From Meandrina meandrites (lineage: Eukaryota > Cnidaria > Anthozoa > Scleractinia > Meandrinidae): DNA of 64,000 nt. Shown piece by piece: positions 10,604 to 22,018 of the stretch. The stretch spans positions 38,941,305 through 39,005,304 of the forward strand of contig OY855908.1 in assembly GCA_963693305.1 (NCBI GenBank). Reading direction: 5' to 3'. The translations under genes and the position numbers were made by a program. A model generated the notes under the pieces. It did not search any database and was not told the DNA's origin. It saw nothing but the letters and a program-made list of their open reading frames with translations. The stretch's first letter is position 1; each line of letters begins with the position of its first letter.

Positions 10604-13600
10604 ATGACCTTGCAGCCATTTCGGGAGGAGCAACTGAACTATTTCAAATTTGCTTATGTTGTAATAAATGAATTCCCAAAGGCCTTACGGGAGACCTTCA
10701 CCTCCATGTGGAACAAAAGATATGGATACCTCTGGGATGACTCCATTGCTACGAGAAATTTGTTCTTTGGTAAAGAGGTTAGCAAAACAACCAAAGTTCT
10801 CAAACACCTCTCTTATGATGAATGGGATTGTACCGCCTTGTTCCAGGCCACTATCTATGCACGCTCCTTTGCTCTGCCAGACGGTAAAGGCCTTCACAAA
10901 ACACTCAGCGAGTTGTACGTGAATAAATTGCCTCATGGCAAGTTCCATGTATCAGTAGTAAGCCCGAGTCGAAACAATGCCGAAACATTTGCACTTGCGA
11001 TTGATCAACTTCGTCTCTTAAGAAATGCGCTTTGTCACTCAACTAGTTCTGAGACTGACAAAGCAACATTTGACCACCGGGTGCAACACGCTAAAGATGC
11101 ATTTAAAGCTCTTGGAGTCAAAACAGACCCTATTGATGCAGTTGGAGGTTTGACAGAGTCCGACTTCCCTACAAAAAGAGTTCGTGCATTAGAGGAAGAC
11201 ATCAGAAAGGAGTTGCAGAAAGATAAGCAATTCCTCGAGGAAGAGGTGAAGGACGGACTTCTAAAAGTCAAGTCATATATCACTTCTAATACTGCTGTGC
11301 TAGTAGTGTGTTACTTCTGTGTTACTGTCTTGTTACTGCTTTTTTACTGCTCGGCTGAATCGAATCAGGACCTACATATTAAAAGAACAGAGGAAGAACG
11401 AAAGAAAGAACTTCAGATTCTGAAGAACCAGTTGCAGTTTGATAAAGAGGAGCTGAAAGAGGAACTCAGAAACACAGTGGAGAAATATAAGGAGACAACT
11501 GAAGTGAGTCAAGAAGTTACTGAGAGAACACGATTAGGTAACTTTTTAATGTTTATGATTGCTCATCGTGAATAGCTATAATGTTATGTTATGTTATAAT
11601 TATGTTATGTTGTCATGTTAGGTTACCTTACGTACGTTACGTTATGTTACGTTACGTTATGTTATGTTAAGATAATAAGAAGGTCAGTTATTAAGTAAAT
11701 GCGTTTGTACCAGCTCAGCAACTCTTTTGGCAATCTGAATTTATTAAAAAAGGCCGCTGTTTAACCAGCCTTAATTTCCTGTTGCTACATGTATTATATA
11801 AACAATAACCTCCATTGGGCGCGTAAATATGCACTGATATTTGTCCGCGAACATTTTCTGTTCCGAGAAGCAAGCCGTGAGTCTACCGAGAACGATGCTC
11901 GAGGAAAACCGTGATCTCCGAGGAATAGTGCTTTAGGGACGGGCCATTAGAAAACTGATGGGGGGAGGGGGGGTGGGGGATTTTTGGCTTGCAAGAATTT
12001 TTTTTGGCCCATTGCCTGTGCAAGAATTTTTTTTGGCTGCAGCCCTATGCACGATTTTCTTTTTAATTAAATCTGCTTCATGCACAATTTGCTATTGAAT
12101 TAATTAAAAACAGTGCTACCGGTACTTTGATTCATTAAATACATAGCTTGTTAACATTACTTTCCATCTATTTTATGACATAAAAAGTAAGTAGCAGTTT
12201 ACAGGTGTATAGTGAAAATTTGTGTAGTTTATATACCTGCCAGGCCCGTAGGAATAAATTTTGAGGTGAGGGGACCCAAACGTTAGCACTGATTGTGACG
12301 GTATTAAAATCAGCAGGGGTAACTGCGAACGCCGAACGCAGAATGCCGAACGCCGAACGCGAAAAAAAATCACCGAAGCATGCAAGCAAGACCATTACCA
12401 TTATTGAAAGCTAACTGTAAACAGGCTAACCTGGGCCTTTTTTAGGCTAACCTGAGCGGTATTCAGGCTAACCGGAGTGATTTTTAGACTAACCTGAGTG
12501 CAAGGAACACTCCGATTACCCTGGATAGAACTCTGGTTGGTTTTTGCTTGTTTAGGTGATTTTGGTTCGCGTTCTGCGTTCTGCGTTGCGTTCGGTCTTC
12601 GGCAAATTACCCCTGCCGTAATAAAATGGCGGGAGGCCCATTTCCGTTGAGGGGTCCGGGGGAATTCTCCCCAGGGAAAATTTTGAAAATCTAGACACGC
12701 TCTCATGCCATTTGGTGCATTTTGGAACACTCTTCGAGAAGAATTATAAATCTGGTTTAATATCAAAATGCGACCCATCTTGTGCATGAATTTGTTTTCG
12801 TTGGGTTTTTCCATGCATGAATTTTTTTTCGGACATTTCGCCATCCCCCCATCACTTTTCTAATGGTCCGTCCCTAATTTTGAAGCCAAATGGAGGCTAT
12901 TGTGTTTATTATCCTGAATGTCCTGAATGTTTATATAAGGCCGCTAATATTGGGAGATCTTTTCCCCGAGCTGTTAAACGCCAAAGAATTCTTTCGTCGT
13001 TAATTTTTTTACTCGTCTGTTCATAATTTTCAGTTCTTTTCAATCAAACAATTTATTTTAACACGTTGACCAATGAAATTCCAATTCTTGTTCATCTTTT
13101 GAAGGTACTAAAGTGTCGTTACCAAGGTCATGCCTTCCTCCAATAGTTCCACACTTTACTGGCCGCCAAAAAGAATGCCAAGAGATCATTAGCCACATCA
13201 CTTCCGAATCTAGCCTAATCGTGTCGATCTGGGGTTCACCTGGTTTCGGAAAAACTTCAGTTGCAGTCGCAGTTGGTCATCACCTTCAAGCGCAAGGATT
13301 GCCTGTCTATTTTGTCTCATTACGAGGGCTTCAGTCAAAAGTTGATCTCATATCAAGGCTTCTTAGCTTTCTAAGGCATCCTGCTACAAATGATCAATCA
13401 TCTCAGCGTCTGTCGCTTGATGATGAGCTTTACAATCTTTTTACAGAAATTTCAGATTCCTTTCTGCTTGTCCTAGACAACGCGGACGAGTTATTAGAAA
13501 GTGGTGTGCCAAAAGTCAAGGAAGAGATCATCCATCTTCTTGAAGAAATTCTGAGACGAAACGAAAGAGTGAAGATCGTTGTAACCACAAGGGAATCCTT

Positions 13601-15863
13601 CGAATTCATGAATCTGCATTTCCAACGTCAGCACGCAGTAAGAATAAGGCCACTGAACGACATTTCTTCCCAAAAGCTAGTCCATGACTTACTCCCTAAC
13701 GCCAGTGCTTCTGATTGCCTAAAAATTGCACAAATGTGCGGCAATGTTCCTTTAGCATTGCAGGTGTTATGTAGGTCGATTTTCGAGAATGATGCTCTAT
13801 CTGTCAGTCAATCGTTAGACGACTTCATGGAGTCTTCCGGCAATACCGTCAAGATGTTGGACAATCCAGATTATCCAAGCAATCTGAGACTACAATTTCT
13901 CTTTGAATCCTCTTTTCAGAGACTCTCTGCAACAGAAAAGGAATCTCTGGTGTCCCTGTGTATTCTTCGTGAGAATTTCGATCAAAAAGCTGCAGCAGCT
14001 GTTTTGGGTAAAACAAACTTCGAGACAAAGAAGATATTACAAAGCCTTCGGAGAAGATCTCTTCTCGACTCAAGTTCCAGACCTGGGTCATTCTCGATGC
14101 ACACGCTCATTCAATCATTCACAAGAGAAAAAGGAGAACATGAAATGAAAGAAACGTTTCTCGAATCGAAAGCTCGTTTTTTAAAATTTTATGTTTCGTT
14201 ATTCGAGAAGCTAAATAACGATTTTCTTACAGGACACTCAATGTCTGCGTTTTTGGATTTTTATGAAGACAAGCAAAGTATTATTCAATGTTTAATTGAA
14301 AGCTGTTCTGATTCTCAGACAGCGAGCGGGGTTTTTCATGTTTTAGTGAAAGCAGAGCTTTTTCTCGACTCACTGTTTTGGTTATTGAGTGAATCAGCTA
14401 ACTTCAACTTGATTTATGACTCAGCTACGAAGGCAGCTGAGAACTTTGAGAACAGTGCCTTCTACAGGCGATTACTTGTTTCCAGAGCTTTTAGTGAGTT
14501 AACTTGGGGAAAAAGAGGAAAGACGATGGAGCTTCTCTCTGAAGCTGAGGAACATCAAGCCAGGTCTTCTTCAGTTACTGCCGGTGAGAAAGGAAAGCGG
14601 TTGTGTTATCTCGGCTTCTATCAGCTTGTCACTGGACAAACACAAAACGGAGTCCAATCTTTACGGGAGGCTCTTTCTTTAATGGACAACAGCGCAGAGG
14701 AGACAGTTCTTAGAATTATTACTTTTCAAATCCTTGTTGTTAACTATCGGTTTAAAAATAACTCCATCAACTCAACTTATTTTTACAGCAAGGCTTTTGA
14801 GGAATGCAGGACTTTGGAAGACATGCGTGCTCACCTACTAGTTATTCCAGCGATGGAAAGTATCACAACGACAAAAAGAGAATTGAGCAAGATGTCATAT
14901 ACAGGTAATGTCAATGCCTTGCTTGACCAGCCTCTCGAACTACAAGTTATTTTTCTTGTCAATGAAGTTACAAAGCATTTCACTCATGTGGAAAGCAACA
15001 ATTACGTAGCTAACATTACTTTCAAAATACGAAACGACGTTGAATTAGCTCTCGCCAAAGGTGTTTCGGTTGGTTTATTTAGTTTTCATCGCACGGTTGT
15101 TATCTTGTTCAGGTATTTAAGCAAATCTAACAGGGACGCACGAATAGAGTTTGCCCGAGAAAGGATCAGTTACCACCGAGCAGCACTTGAACTTTGCAAA
15201 CACAGCAACGAAACGAATGAGAAGGAAAACGTTGCCACGTGTTGCAACATGCACAAAGACGCACTAGCAAAGAATTTTCTGGATGTTGGCTCCGCTTTTC
15301 GTGCCAAAGGAGATTTCGTCTCCGCTCTTGAAAATGAAAAGTGTGCCCTTGACATCAGACTAAAACAGTTTGGAGAAGACCACGTAAGTACGGCTAACAG
15401 CTATCATTCACTTGGAGCAACACAATATGCCAGTGGAGACTTTGCATCAGCTTTATATTCAACCCAGCGTGCGCTTAACATCATACGGAAACTGTTTGCA
15501 GAAGAACACCCTACAACAGCTTATAGTTACTTCTTTGTCGGAGCAACTCATCATAAGTTGGGCGACTTCAGTTCCGCTCTCCAGTCTAAACAGCGTGCAC
15601 TTGACATTAGACTCAAACTGTTTGGAGAAGAACACTCAAGTACAGCTGACAGTTACTATTCACTTGGGGTCACACAACAGGAAGCTGGGGACACATCTGC
15701 AGCTCTTCGGTCTAAACAGCGTGCGTTTGATATAAGACGTAAACTGTTTGGAGAGCATTCGAGCTCAGTTGACAACTACTACTCACTTGGAGTCAAACAG
15801 CACGAGGTTGGAGACTACACTTCAGATCGCACAGAATGGCTCGACATAACTGACTATTCGTGA
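10604..15863 (+). CDS. HEPN - hydrophobic segment - NB-ARC - TPR protein (NLR-like STAND ATPase)
   Basis: Two-exon model: 10604-11537 joined to 13105-15863, about 1230 aa. The junction is AG|GTAACT to TTTTGAAG|GT, phase 1, reading TRLGTKVSLP. Exon 1 encodes a DZIP3-like HEPN domain (about 11-180; R140-N-A-L-C-H145 fits the Rx4H motif), a hydrophobic stretch (about 229-249, TAVLVVCYFCVTVLLLLFYC) and a charged coiled coil (about 258-306). Exon 2 encodes PHFTGRQKE, P-loop GSPGFGKT (355-362), Walker B LLVLDNAD (432-439), VTTR (471-474), GNVPLAL (524-530), then kinesin-light-chain-like 42-residue TPRs (about 1030-1215). The last TPR is cut short before EWLDITDYS. Known STAND proteins with this layout act as nucleotide-gated sensors whose N-terminal effector fires on oligomerisation; an immune or stress role is inferred. 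The HEPN R/H pair is intact, so RNase activity is possible but unproven. The first-exon start is uncertain. Confidence 0.85.
11578..11668. repeat. Pentanucleotide-type repeat (GTTAT/GTTAC)n
   Basis: Imperfect repeats of TTATG/TTACG inside the intron of the HEPN-NB-ARC gene, just 3' of its donor site. Confidence 0.85.
11936..12874. mobile_element. Non-autonomous DNA transposon with TIRs and TA duplication
   Basis: The ends are inverted: left GGGACGGGCCATTAGAAAAC, right reverse complement GGGACGGACCATTAGAAAAG. TA flanks both sides (11934-11935, 12875-12876). The TIR extends about 32 bp into a G-run. Inside, a second inverted repeat (12303-12622) has GAACGCC/GCGTTCG-type pentamer clusters on either side of four 21-22-bp repeats beginning AGGCTAAC (12423, 12444, 12465, 12486). 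There is no coding capacity. It sits in the intron of the HEPN-NB-ARC gene. The ends resemble those of the element at 27274-28057. Confidence 0.8.
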
Positions 15864-17055
15864 CTTCAAAGCAATGCAGCGCCAGGAGCCAACAGTTTCA
15901 AAGAACCTTTTGTTCCTAACCGTTGGGACAACCATGTTGGAGGCGCGCGGGCAACTTAAGACTCCAAACCGCTGACATTTTATTCAACTGTTTTCAATAA
16001 TTTTAAGGGCATGATTACATGGCTCGGTTTGCCGAGATCTCGGCACGTCTGTTAAACGCAACAAAAATCAACTTCGCGATTACATGACAACCGGGCCAGC
16101 CCGGTTAGCTGAGATCCCGGTATCGCGATGCCGGGATCCCGGCTAACCGGGCTGAAAATTTTCCATGTAATCGCGTTCACCGGGCCAGCATTAAATTTCT
16201 CTTCCGAGCACAATATCCGACGAAAAAATCAATGTTCCTCCTTCTAAATAGGATGTAGAGTAAGAAACCCATCCAGCTGCATAAGTGAAAAAAAATTAAC
16301 CACCAAATTGCCGGGAAAAGGTGATCAAGATCATTCGTGCTATGATCATTCATGCTAAAACCGGGCTGAAAGTCATCTCGGCAAACCGAACCTTCCATTT
16401 TTTTTCAGTTTTGTCGTCGTAGGTTTAACAATTAAGAGACACTTTGTTCCGACTTTAGACGCATTTAAAAAAAAAAACATTAGAAGCATTTACCTCACCT
16501 TGTAGACGTATAAACAAAGTCACAAGAAGTATTCGAATTAAGACATATGGGTTGGATATGCATTAGAAAATGGAATTAGCAGGGCTTTCTTTCTTTGCGA
16601 ATGGAAAGAGTAGCCAAATCCGGACAGATCATATGTAAGCTTTATACGGAAAGGCATGAGCAAATGCAACTTCTATTCATCAGTTTTGAAAATTCTTTTG
16701 TGAAATATTTCCTGAAAATATTTCCTTGGAAATCGTTGTTAACGTTAACACCTTTTTTATGGAGACGTTCCACGTAATTTTCTAGTTGTATGTAATTGTT
16801 AATTGTGATTTTCCATGACCGTAAATTTCATTATAACTTTCTTTTACTACAGTTCAGTTAACACTCGCATTTTATTGTGAAAGTTGGTCGACCTGATTGA
16901 AATACCCCACCTGTTTTTTAATTAGTCTTTTTAACTTCTACGGCTCTGAGAACAGGAATTATTAGAGTAAATCCTTCTAAGCTTAATCGTCTTCATATAC
17001 AACGAATGAACGAAATTTATTACGTTGGAGTCAAAAGATAAAAATTCTTCAAAAC
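15864..17055. other. Intergenic with a GC-rich palindromic element
   Basis: 3' flank of the HEPN-NB-ARC gene. Between about 16010 and 16400 there are repeated inverted words: GCTCGGTTTGCCGAGAT near 16022 and its inverse near 16375-16390, GATTACATG and its inverse near 16160-16175, and the hairpin listed below. This looks like a degenerate MITE or nested copies. No gene seen. Confidence 0.6.
16098..16153. repeat. GC-rich hairpin, 23-bp arms
   Basis: Arms 16098-16120 and 16131-16153 (AGCCCGGTTAGC... / ...GCTAACCGGGCT) pair except at two positions, with a 10-nt loop TATCGCGATG. Confidence 0.9.
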
Positions 17056-17126
17056 TGCACTGGCCGGGAATCGAACCCGGGCCTCCCGCGTGGCAGGCGA
17101 GAATTCTACCACTGAACCACCAGTGC
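17056..17126 (-). tRNA. tRNA-Gly (GCC)
   Basis: Canonical 71-nt tRNA-Gly identical in body to the array copies, with a minus-strand T-run downstream (TGCAGTTTTG). It lies in divergent orientation to the copy at 17377-17447. Confidence 0.96.
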
Positions 17127-17376
17127 TTGACCTACTTTACTGACTTGACTTGCGCTAAATACTTGGGCCTTTACTTTCGCTCTTGGGACCACCATCTCTT
17201 TAAATTAAGAGAGATCGGGGCAGAGCACAAAACTACTCCGAGTACGGGTGCAGAGTGGTATTATCCTCTGCCGAAAATTCTCTTGCCAAATAATCAGTCC
17301 AAGATGGCTGCCCCACGACCGAACGTGACGGCGGAACTATTTCTGTGCAAATAAACAAACCGTCTTTCATAGTCAA

Positions 17377-17447
17377 GCGCTGGTGGTTCAGTGGTAGAAT
17401 TCTCGCCTGCCACGCGGGAGGCCCGGGTTCGATTCCCGGCCAGTGCA
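17377..17447 (+). tRNA. tRNA-Gly (GCC)
   Basis: 71 nt on the plus strand. The acceptor reads GCGCTGG (third pair G-T wobble instead of A-T); anticodon GCC and T-arm are canonical. It is followed by ATTTTG and a longer T-run. With the copy at 17056 it forms a divergent pair whose 5' ends are 250 bp apart. Confidence 0.95.
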
Positions 17448-17967
17448 ATTTTGCTTAACTTTTTTCGTTTCCCTACATGAACACACAGAACTAATGCCAT
17501 TATGGGATCATTCATGTTATTTGGCACTTTCCGAATGGTTCCGAAATCAGTATTCAACATTCGTTTCAAGCCTATAACAATTCGCTTGTCTCCGGAGTAT
17601 TATTGTGTTTTTACCTTGTAACATGTTTTGCTCTTGACCATCACCATAAATAAATAAACTTAGGTTTTATTTATTTATATGTATGATAATATAAAACGGC
17701 AAGCGAAATATTGGACTTACCATAAAAAAAAGACATATAAAAACCTCGCTGCTCTAACTGTGCGCAATGAAACCATTGCCCGTACTTGGCAATTGGCCTC
17801 TGTTTCAAAACGAATCTACGTGCGAAACCATTCATATGAAAATGTGTTTCAACTTCTAGTCCATTGTCATGCAAATCAAAGTCATTTTCATTTGAATGCA
17901 TGGGTTTGCACGAAGACTCGTTTTGAAACTGAGGCAAAAGGCAACTCGGAAATGCCCTATTACATTA
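17448..17967. other. Intergenic, 3' side of a DOMON gene
   Basis: Contains AATAAA-type signals for the minus-strand DOMON gene at about 17663-17680 (TTTATTTATTT on the plus strand) and the fold-back element listed next. No further gene seen. Confidence 0.5.
17788..17946. repeat. Fold-back (palindromic) element
   Basis: The left arm contains GTTTCAAAACGAATCTACGT; the right arm contains its inverse (ACGAAGACTCGTTTTGAAAC). Arms of about 60 bp are separated by about 35 bp. Open frames across it on both strands are by-products of the palindrome. It resembles a dispersed palindromic repeat I associate with corals; copy number not checked. Confidence 0.75.
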
Positions 17968-19371
17968 TTACAATAAGATGCTAAAAACTGATGCTAGTGA
18001 GATCGTCAGAAAGCTAAAGCCCAGTTTAAATCCAAAGGATTTTCGTTTTGTTTTTGTTGTTGGGGCAGGTGTGCTTGGCCCAGGTGATGACGTCACGATA
18101 GGAAGGCTGTCTTGTCCTGTTATAGTGCGTGTGGGAATATTTTCGTAGACGAGACGGTAAGATTCACTGGTATGGCCCCTACGAGAGTGCATGCTGAAGT
18201 CATGCGGATCACTTGCATCATCAACGAGATGATAGGCCCACACTATGAACACTCGGGTAGTCACCTGCAGGAAAAACACTGACTTTTTATCTGTAGATGT
18301 GGCTAAGAAAAACATAAATGTTTTACAACACTTTTCCCGTAGTCGTAATAAACAACGAAAACGAAATAACATTTTTGCCAAAAGCAGGAAGATGATCACC
18401 CTCTCTTGATTTTTGTCACACCCATTGCAGAGGTCGTGAAAATGCATTGCATAAGTCCTTGTTTAAATCCTTTTCCCTATGTTTTGTACAAATTAATGAA
18501 TATTCTCGTTAGTGAAAATTCTCGATTTATCTTTTCTCTTCTCGCCCTGCGCATTCTAAACTCCCCTACGTACTTATAATGTATCTTTTTTTCACCCATA
18601 ACAAGAATAGCTACATATAAGTACTTACGTTGAACTGAATGTCCTGAAGATCGTTCGTGTCCCGCGGGCGGTGGAAACGAAGTGATGTTATCCCGTCATG
18701 CACTGTGGCCCTGTCCACTGTGTAGCTTTGTTTTAAATCCAATACTGGTGTCGTGAGCCCCACGGTAAAGAAATCCTTTTGAAATAAAAAGGATTTCTCC
18801 TCAATTTGTCATACAATCCGTGTGAAAGAAGCGTGTAATATATTATAAACAGGGATTTACTGCATTGTATAGTACGCTGTCGATTAGGCCTGAGTTAATT
18901 TCGGAAAAACAAGTAATTCAGGTTGCGGCCAAAGTTACATTCTAATGTTGCATTCATTCCAATCAGTGATGAAGCCTTGCAAACAAAATAACTTTTGGTA
19001 AACACTTGTATGGCTGTGTAACTCCTTTTTTGCGAATACTTTACATCAACGCCAAAGATGTTGTTTTGATTAATTAACTTGCAATACAAAGTTGACTTAA
19101 ATTAACTTACATTGAAATAAGACCTTCCAGCTCTCGTCTGACCACCGATAACAACATCATAGCTGCTCATATTTTCTGGTGTGAAGGTGAATCCAAACCC
19201 AACCCAACCTTCCGTCCTCGCATTAACGTCAAAATGCAACTCGTCACGGGCTGTGTTGTACATCCACGACACATTATAATTACCATTATCGAACGATAAA
19301 CTTGTATTTCCATCTATGCCATGACGAAAACAAGTCACAAATAATACCACCAGGGAAAGCTTGTATGACAT
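17968..19371 (-). CDS. DOMON-domain protein, secreted and probably GPI-anchored
   Basis: Three exons on the minus strand: 19371-19111, 18775-18629 and 18264-17968, 234 aa. All splice sites are GT-AG, with GTAAGT donors and both introns in phase 0. Residues 1-21 are a signal peptide (KLSLVVLFVTCF). Residues about 22-165 form a DOMON beta-sandwich: YNVSWMYNTARDELHFDVNA, EGWVGFGFT, YDVVIGGQ, then RFHRPRDTNDLQDI and VFIVWAYHLVDDASDPHDF. A Ser/Thr/Pro-rich linker (SSPGPSTPAPTTKTK) and a C-terminal hydrophobic run (FLTISLASVFSILL) end the protein, as for a GPI signal or a short anchor. DOMON domains bind heme or sugar and occur in dopamine beta-monooxygenase-like and ferric reductase proteins; ligand here unknown. 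Confidence 0.85.
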
Positions 19372-20033
19372 TTTTCACAAAGAAGTCGCAAATTTAGTCC
19401 ATAGAATCTTTTGCTGCACTTTATCTCATACGATACAAGAGATCGATTCATTTAATTAAAATAATAAGCATTTTAAGTAACTGTTTACTCGTTATATGGA
19501 TTATCTGTAGATCAATATTCAATAACCACCATCGCGGTCAGGATATTGTCGTATTGGACAATTCCAGTTCATTAACTGACCTTCCTACGCACGCTCCACT
19601 ATTGTCAAAGCTCTTTTGCGTGTTGTTTGCCTGATTTCTTCAATATAATTCTTCAAATTTTACTTTTTAGAAATGGAATCATCGCCAAATGATGATTTTC
19701 CTTGGGCATTCAATGCAAATTACCTTTGCCTGAAAATTGGATAAACAACTAACAAAGGTACAACTGGACACGATTTGGACATTTTTAAGATTGAAAATTT
19801 CCAAAGATAGTTATTATAGCAATATGGTGGATTTGTTCGGCAATTTTAAATGCGCAAAAGTCATAGAGTCTCTCAAAACTATGGCAACAACTTTTAAAAT
19901 TGCCCAAATGGCCACAAAGATTTACTTGATATAGATCAAGCCCAATATCTTTTTCCAATATGTTGAGTTAAGCCTAATCCCTATTCCATAACAATTCCGT
20001 TTTGCATTTTACTTAGACGTTTCTCGACTGAGG
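19372..20033. promoter_or_regulatory. Shared intergenic region of two divergent DOMON genes
   Basis: 662 bp separate the start codons of two head-to-head paralogues. It is AT-rich and contains no convincing ORF. A shared or bidirectional promoter is inferred from layout only; no TATA box was assigned with confidence. Confidence 0.4.
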
Positions 20034-22018
20034 ATGTTTAGAATCTTCCTTTTCACCTTCATAGCACTGTCCAAATCTTTCGCGGTTCTTCAAAGCGAAG
20101 CCAACTATAATTGTGTTTACCTCGATCAAGAAAAGGCATTCAAAGCGTGCTGGGAGTACGATGAAATCACCGATATCATCACCTTCGCTTTGGATGTCAA
20201 AACGCTTGGATGGGTTGGATTTGGGTTTGCTCACAAAATCCACAAAATGCAAAACTACGATGTGATCGTTGGGAAGATTCAAAATGGAAAAGAGTCACTC
20301 ACGGTAAACCTCTGCTTTGTCATTGCGACTTTGGATTAAATCAATATCCTATGTTTTTTGTTGTTGTCTGCGCGTTTTATAATGTACAGTAATTACATAA
20401 TGATATTCAGCCATTTATTTATTTCTACATGAAATGTACAATGAAAAAAATAAATTTTCGCCGACATCACCAGCACAGTTTATTTTTTCGCGATCTGAGA
20501 AAGAGTGAAACTGGTAAAAGTCACGATACGCTGTAAATAACATAAGTAATGTTCAGAACAGAAATTGATTCAGAGGCCGTGATTGTTTTCGCCTTTTGTC
20601 GATGAACGAATTGCAGCCGTTGATATTGAGGATGTTGAATTGTACAAATTCAGTGAATAGATTGTTAACTAGGAGTTTTAACATTAGTGATTCATTGCAC
20701 AATCACTCCTTCTAGAATCTGGTGTCACGCAGCTGCGGCATCTAACTGTCTTTTTTCAGTAAAAGCTTTTTTAACCGTTAAATGATTCTGCCTGGAAAGC
20801 TAAAGAAGGGACTAAGTTATGTCTTTATTTGCCAGGATCGTTTCACTACTGGATACAAAGAGCCTTTGGCGGACCTTTCACAGGATTATACGTTAACTGG
20901 CTTTAATGAAAGCAACGGGAAAACATTCCTTGAATTTCACAGGAAAAGAGACACTGGAGATAGAAACGACATTGAAATTAAGGTAAAAGTACACTTTTTA
21001 TACAAAGAAGACGTTTTCAAGAAAATCTCGGAATTGCAGTTATGATGTAGACATGTGTAATGTTCGGAATATAAGCACTTATAAAATGTCCAAGGAACTG
21101 CGCACGCTACGATTAGTCAGTCGATCATGATATCTCGATAAAACAAGTGGCCTGCGTCACATGGTGATTCTGGAACGTTTTATAAAGGAATTAGCGATAT
21201 ACGCAATTTTCAATTTTTAATAAGAACATTCGCGAAGTGCTAGTTTTATCAGTTACAGGAGGAAAACGATTAAGCTGCAATGGAACTGGGGCACAGAAAG
21301 CGAGCAGCGTGTGATAAAAAATTAAACTGTTTTATGACCAGTCTAAGCCAGCCGCCCTCACTTTTGTTAGACACTGTACTCGACAACTTGGAAAAAGAAA
21401 ATCAAAAACTAAGCTCACATCCAAGCACAATTTTATTCGCTTTCTCAGTGTATTTTCTTGCAGTTTTGGTGTTTCCTTAAGGTTTAAATTACTTGAAACA
21501 ATCGTGAGCCATAAGGGAGAGGAAACACTTTTTGGTAACCGAGCAACTACATCACACGATACGGGTATATAGGTTATCGGTTGCCAAGGAGATGACATTC
21601 AGTGCTTATATATCATTTTGTTTAAATGTTTCAGCCAGGACCTATGCTTCTGGTTTACGCATACCACAGTCTGGACTATCCATCGCCTTACAAAACAAAA
21701 CACGAAAAGCAAGGTTTCAAACTGGTCACCTTGATTCCAGTAAGCACTGGCAAACCAGAGCTGAAACCAACCTGTGAAGTCAATAAAAGCAGTACCACGG
21801 CACACCAAGGCAGCCAGAAGTTACCCACAGCGAAAGCCACTTCAACTGCGGTAAATGCATGCTCGTCTGTGAATGTCTCAGGTTGGGATCCTGTGCCGAG
21901 AGAACAGAGACCCGCATCTTCAAATGCTCATGCGTCAGTTTACTTTACTTTCGTGTTTTGTTTGTCAGTGTGTAATCTTATTCTCACTGCTTTGACATGC
22001 CATTTTTTCTTTGTGTAA
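20034..22018 (+). CDS. DOMON-domain protein, secreted and membrane/GPI-anchored
   Basis: Three exons: 20034-20303, 20836-20982 and 21635-22018, 266 aa. Both introns are phase 0 and exon 2 is 147 bp, exactly as in the divergent neighbour, so the two arose by inverted duplication. The signal peptide is about 1-18 (FRIFLFTFIALSKSFAV). DOMON motifs: ACWEYDEITDIITFALDV, LGWVGFGFA, YDVIVGK, then FLEFHRKRDTGDRNDIEIK and MLLVYAYHSLDYPSPY. A long Ser/Thr-rich linker and a hydrophobic tail (YFTFVFCLSVCNLILTALTC) end it. Relative to its neighbour, the WAYH...DDASDP segment is diverged (YAYHSLDYPSP), so ligand binding may differ. Exon 1 donor is G|GTAAAC. Confidence 0.8.

Noticed and set aside
12168..12844. 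147-codon minus frame and others in the HEPN-NB-ARC intron
   Set aside because: They fall within the non-autonomous element and read through its short repeats.
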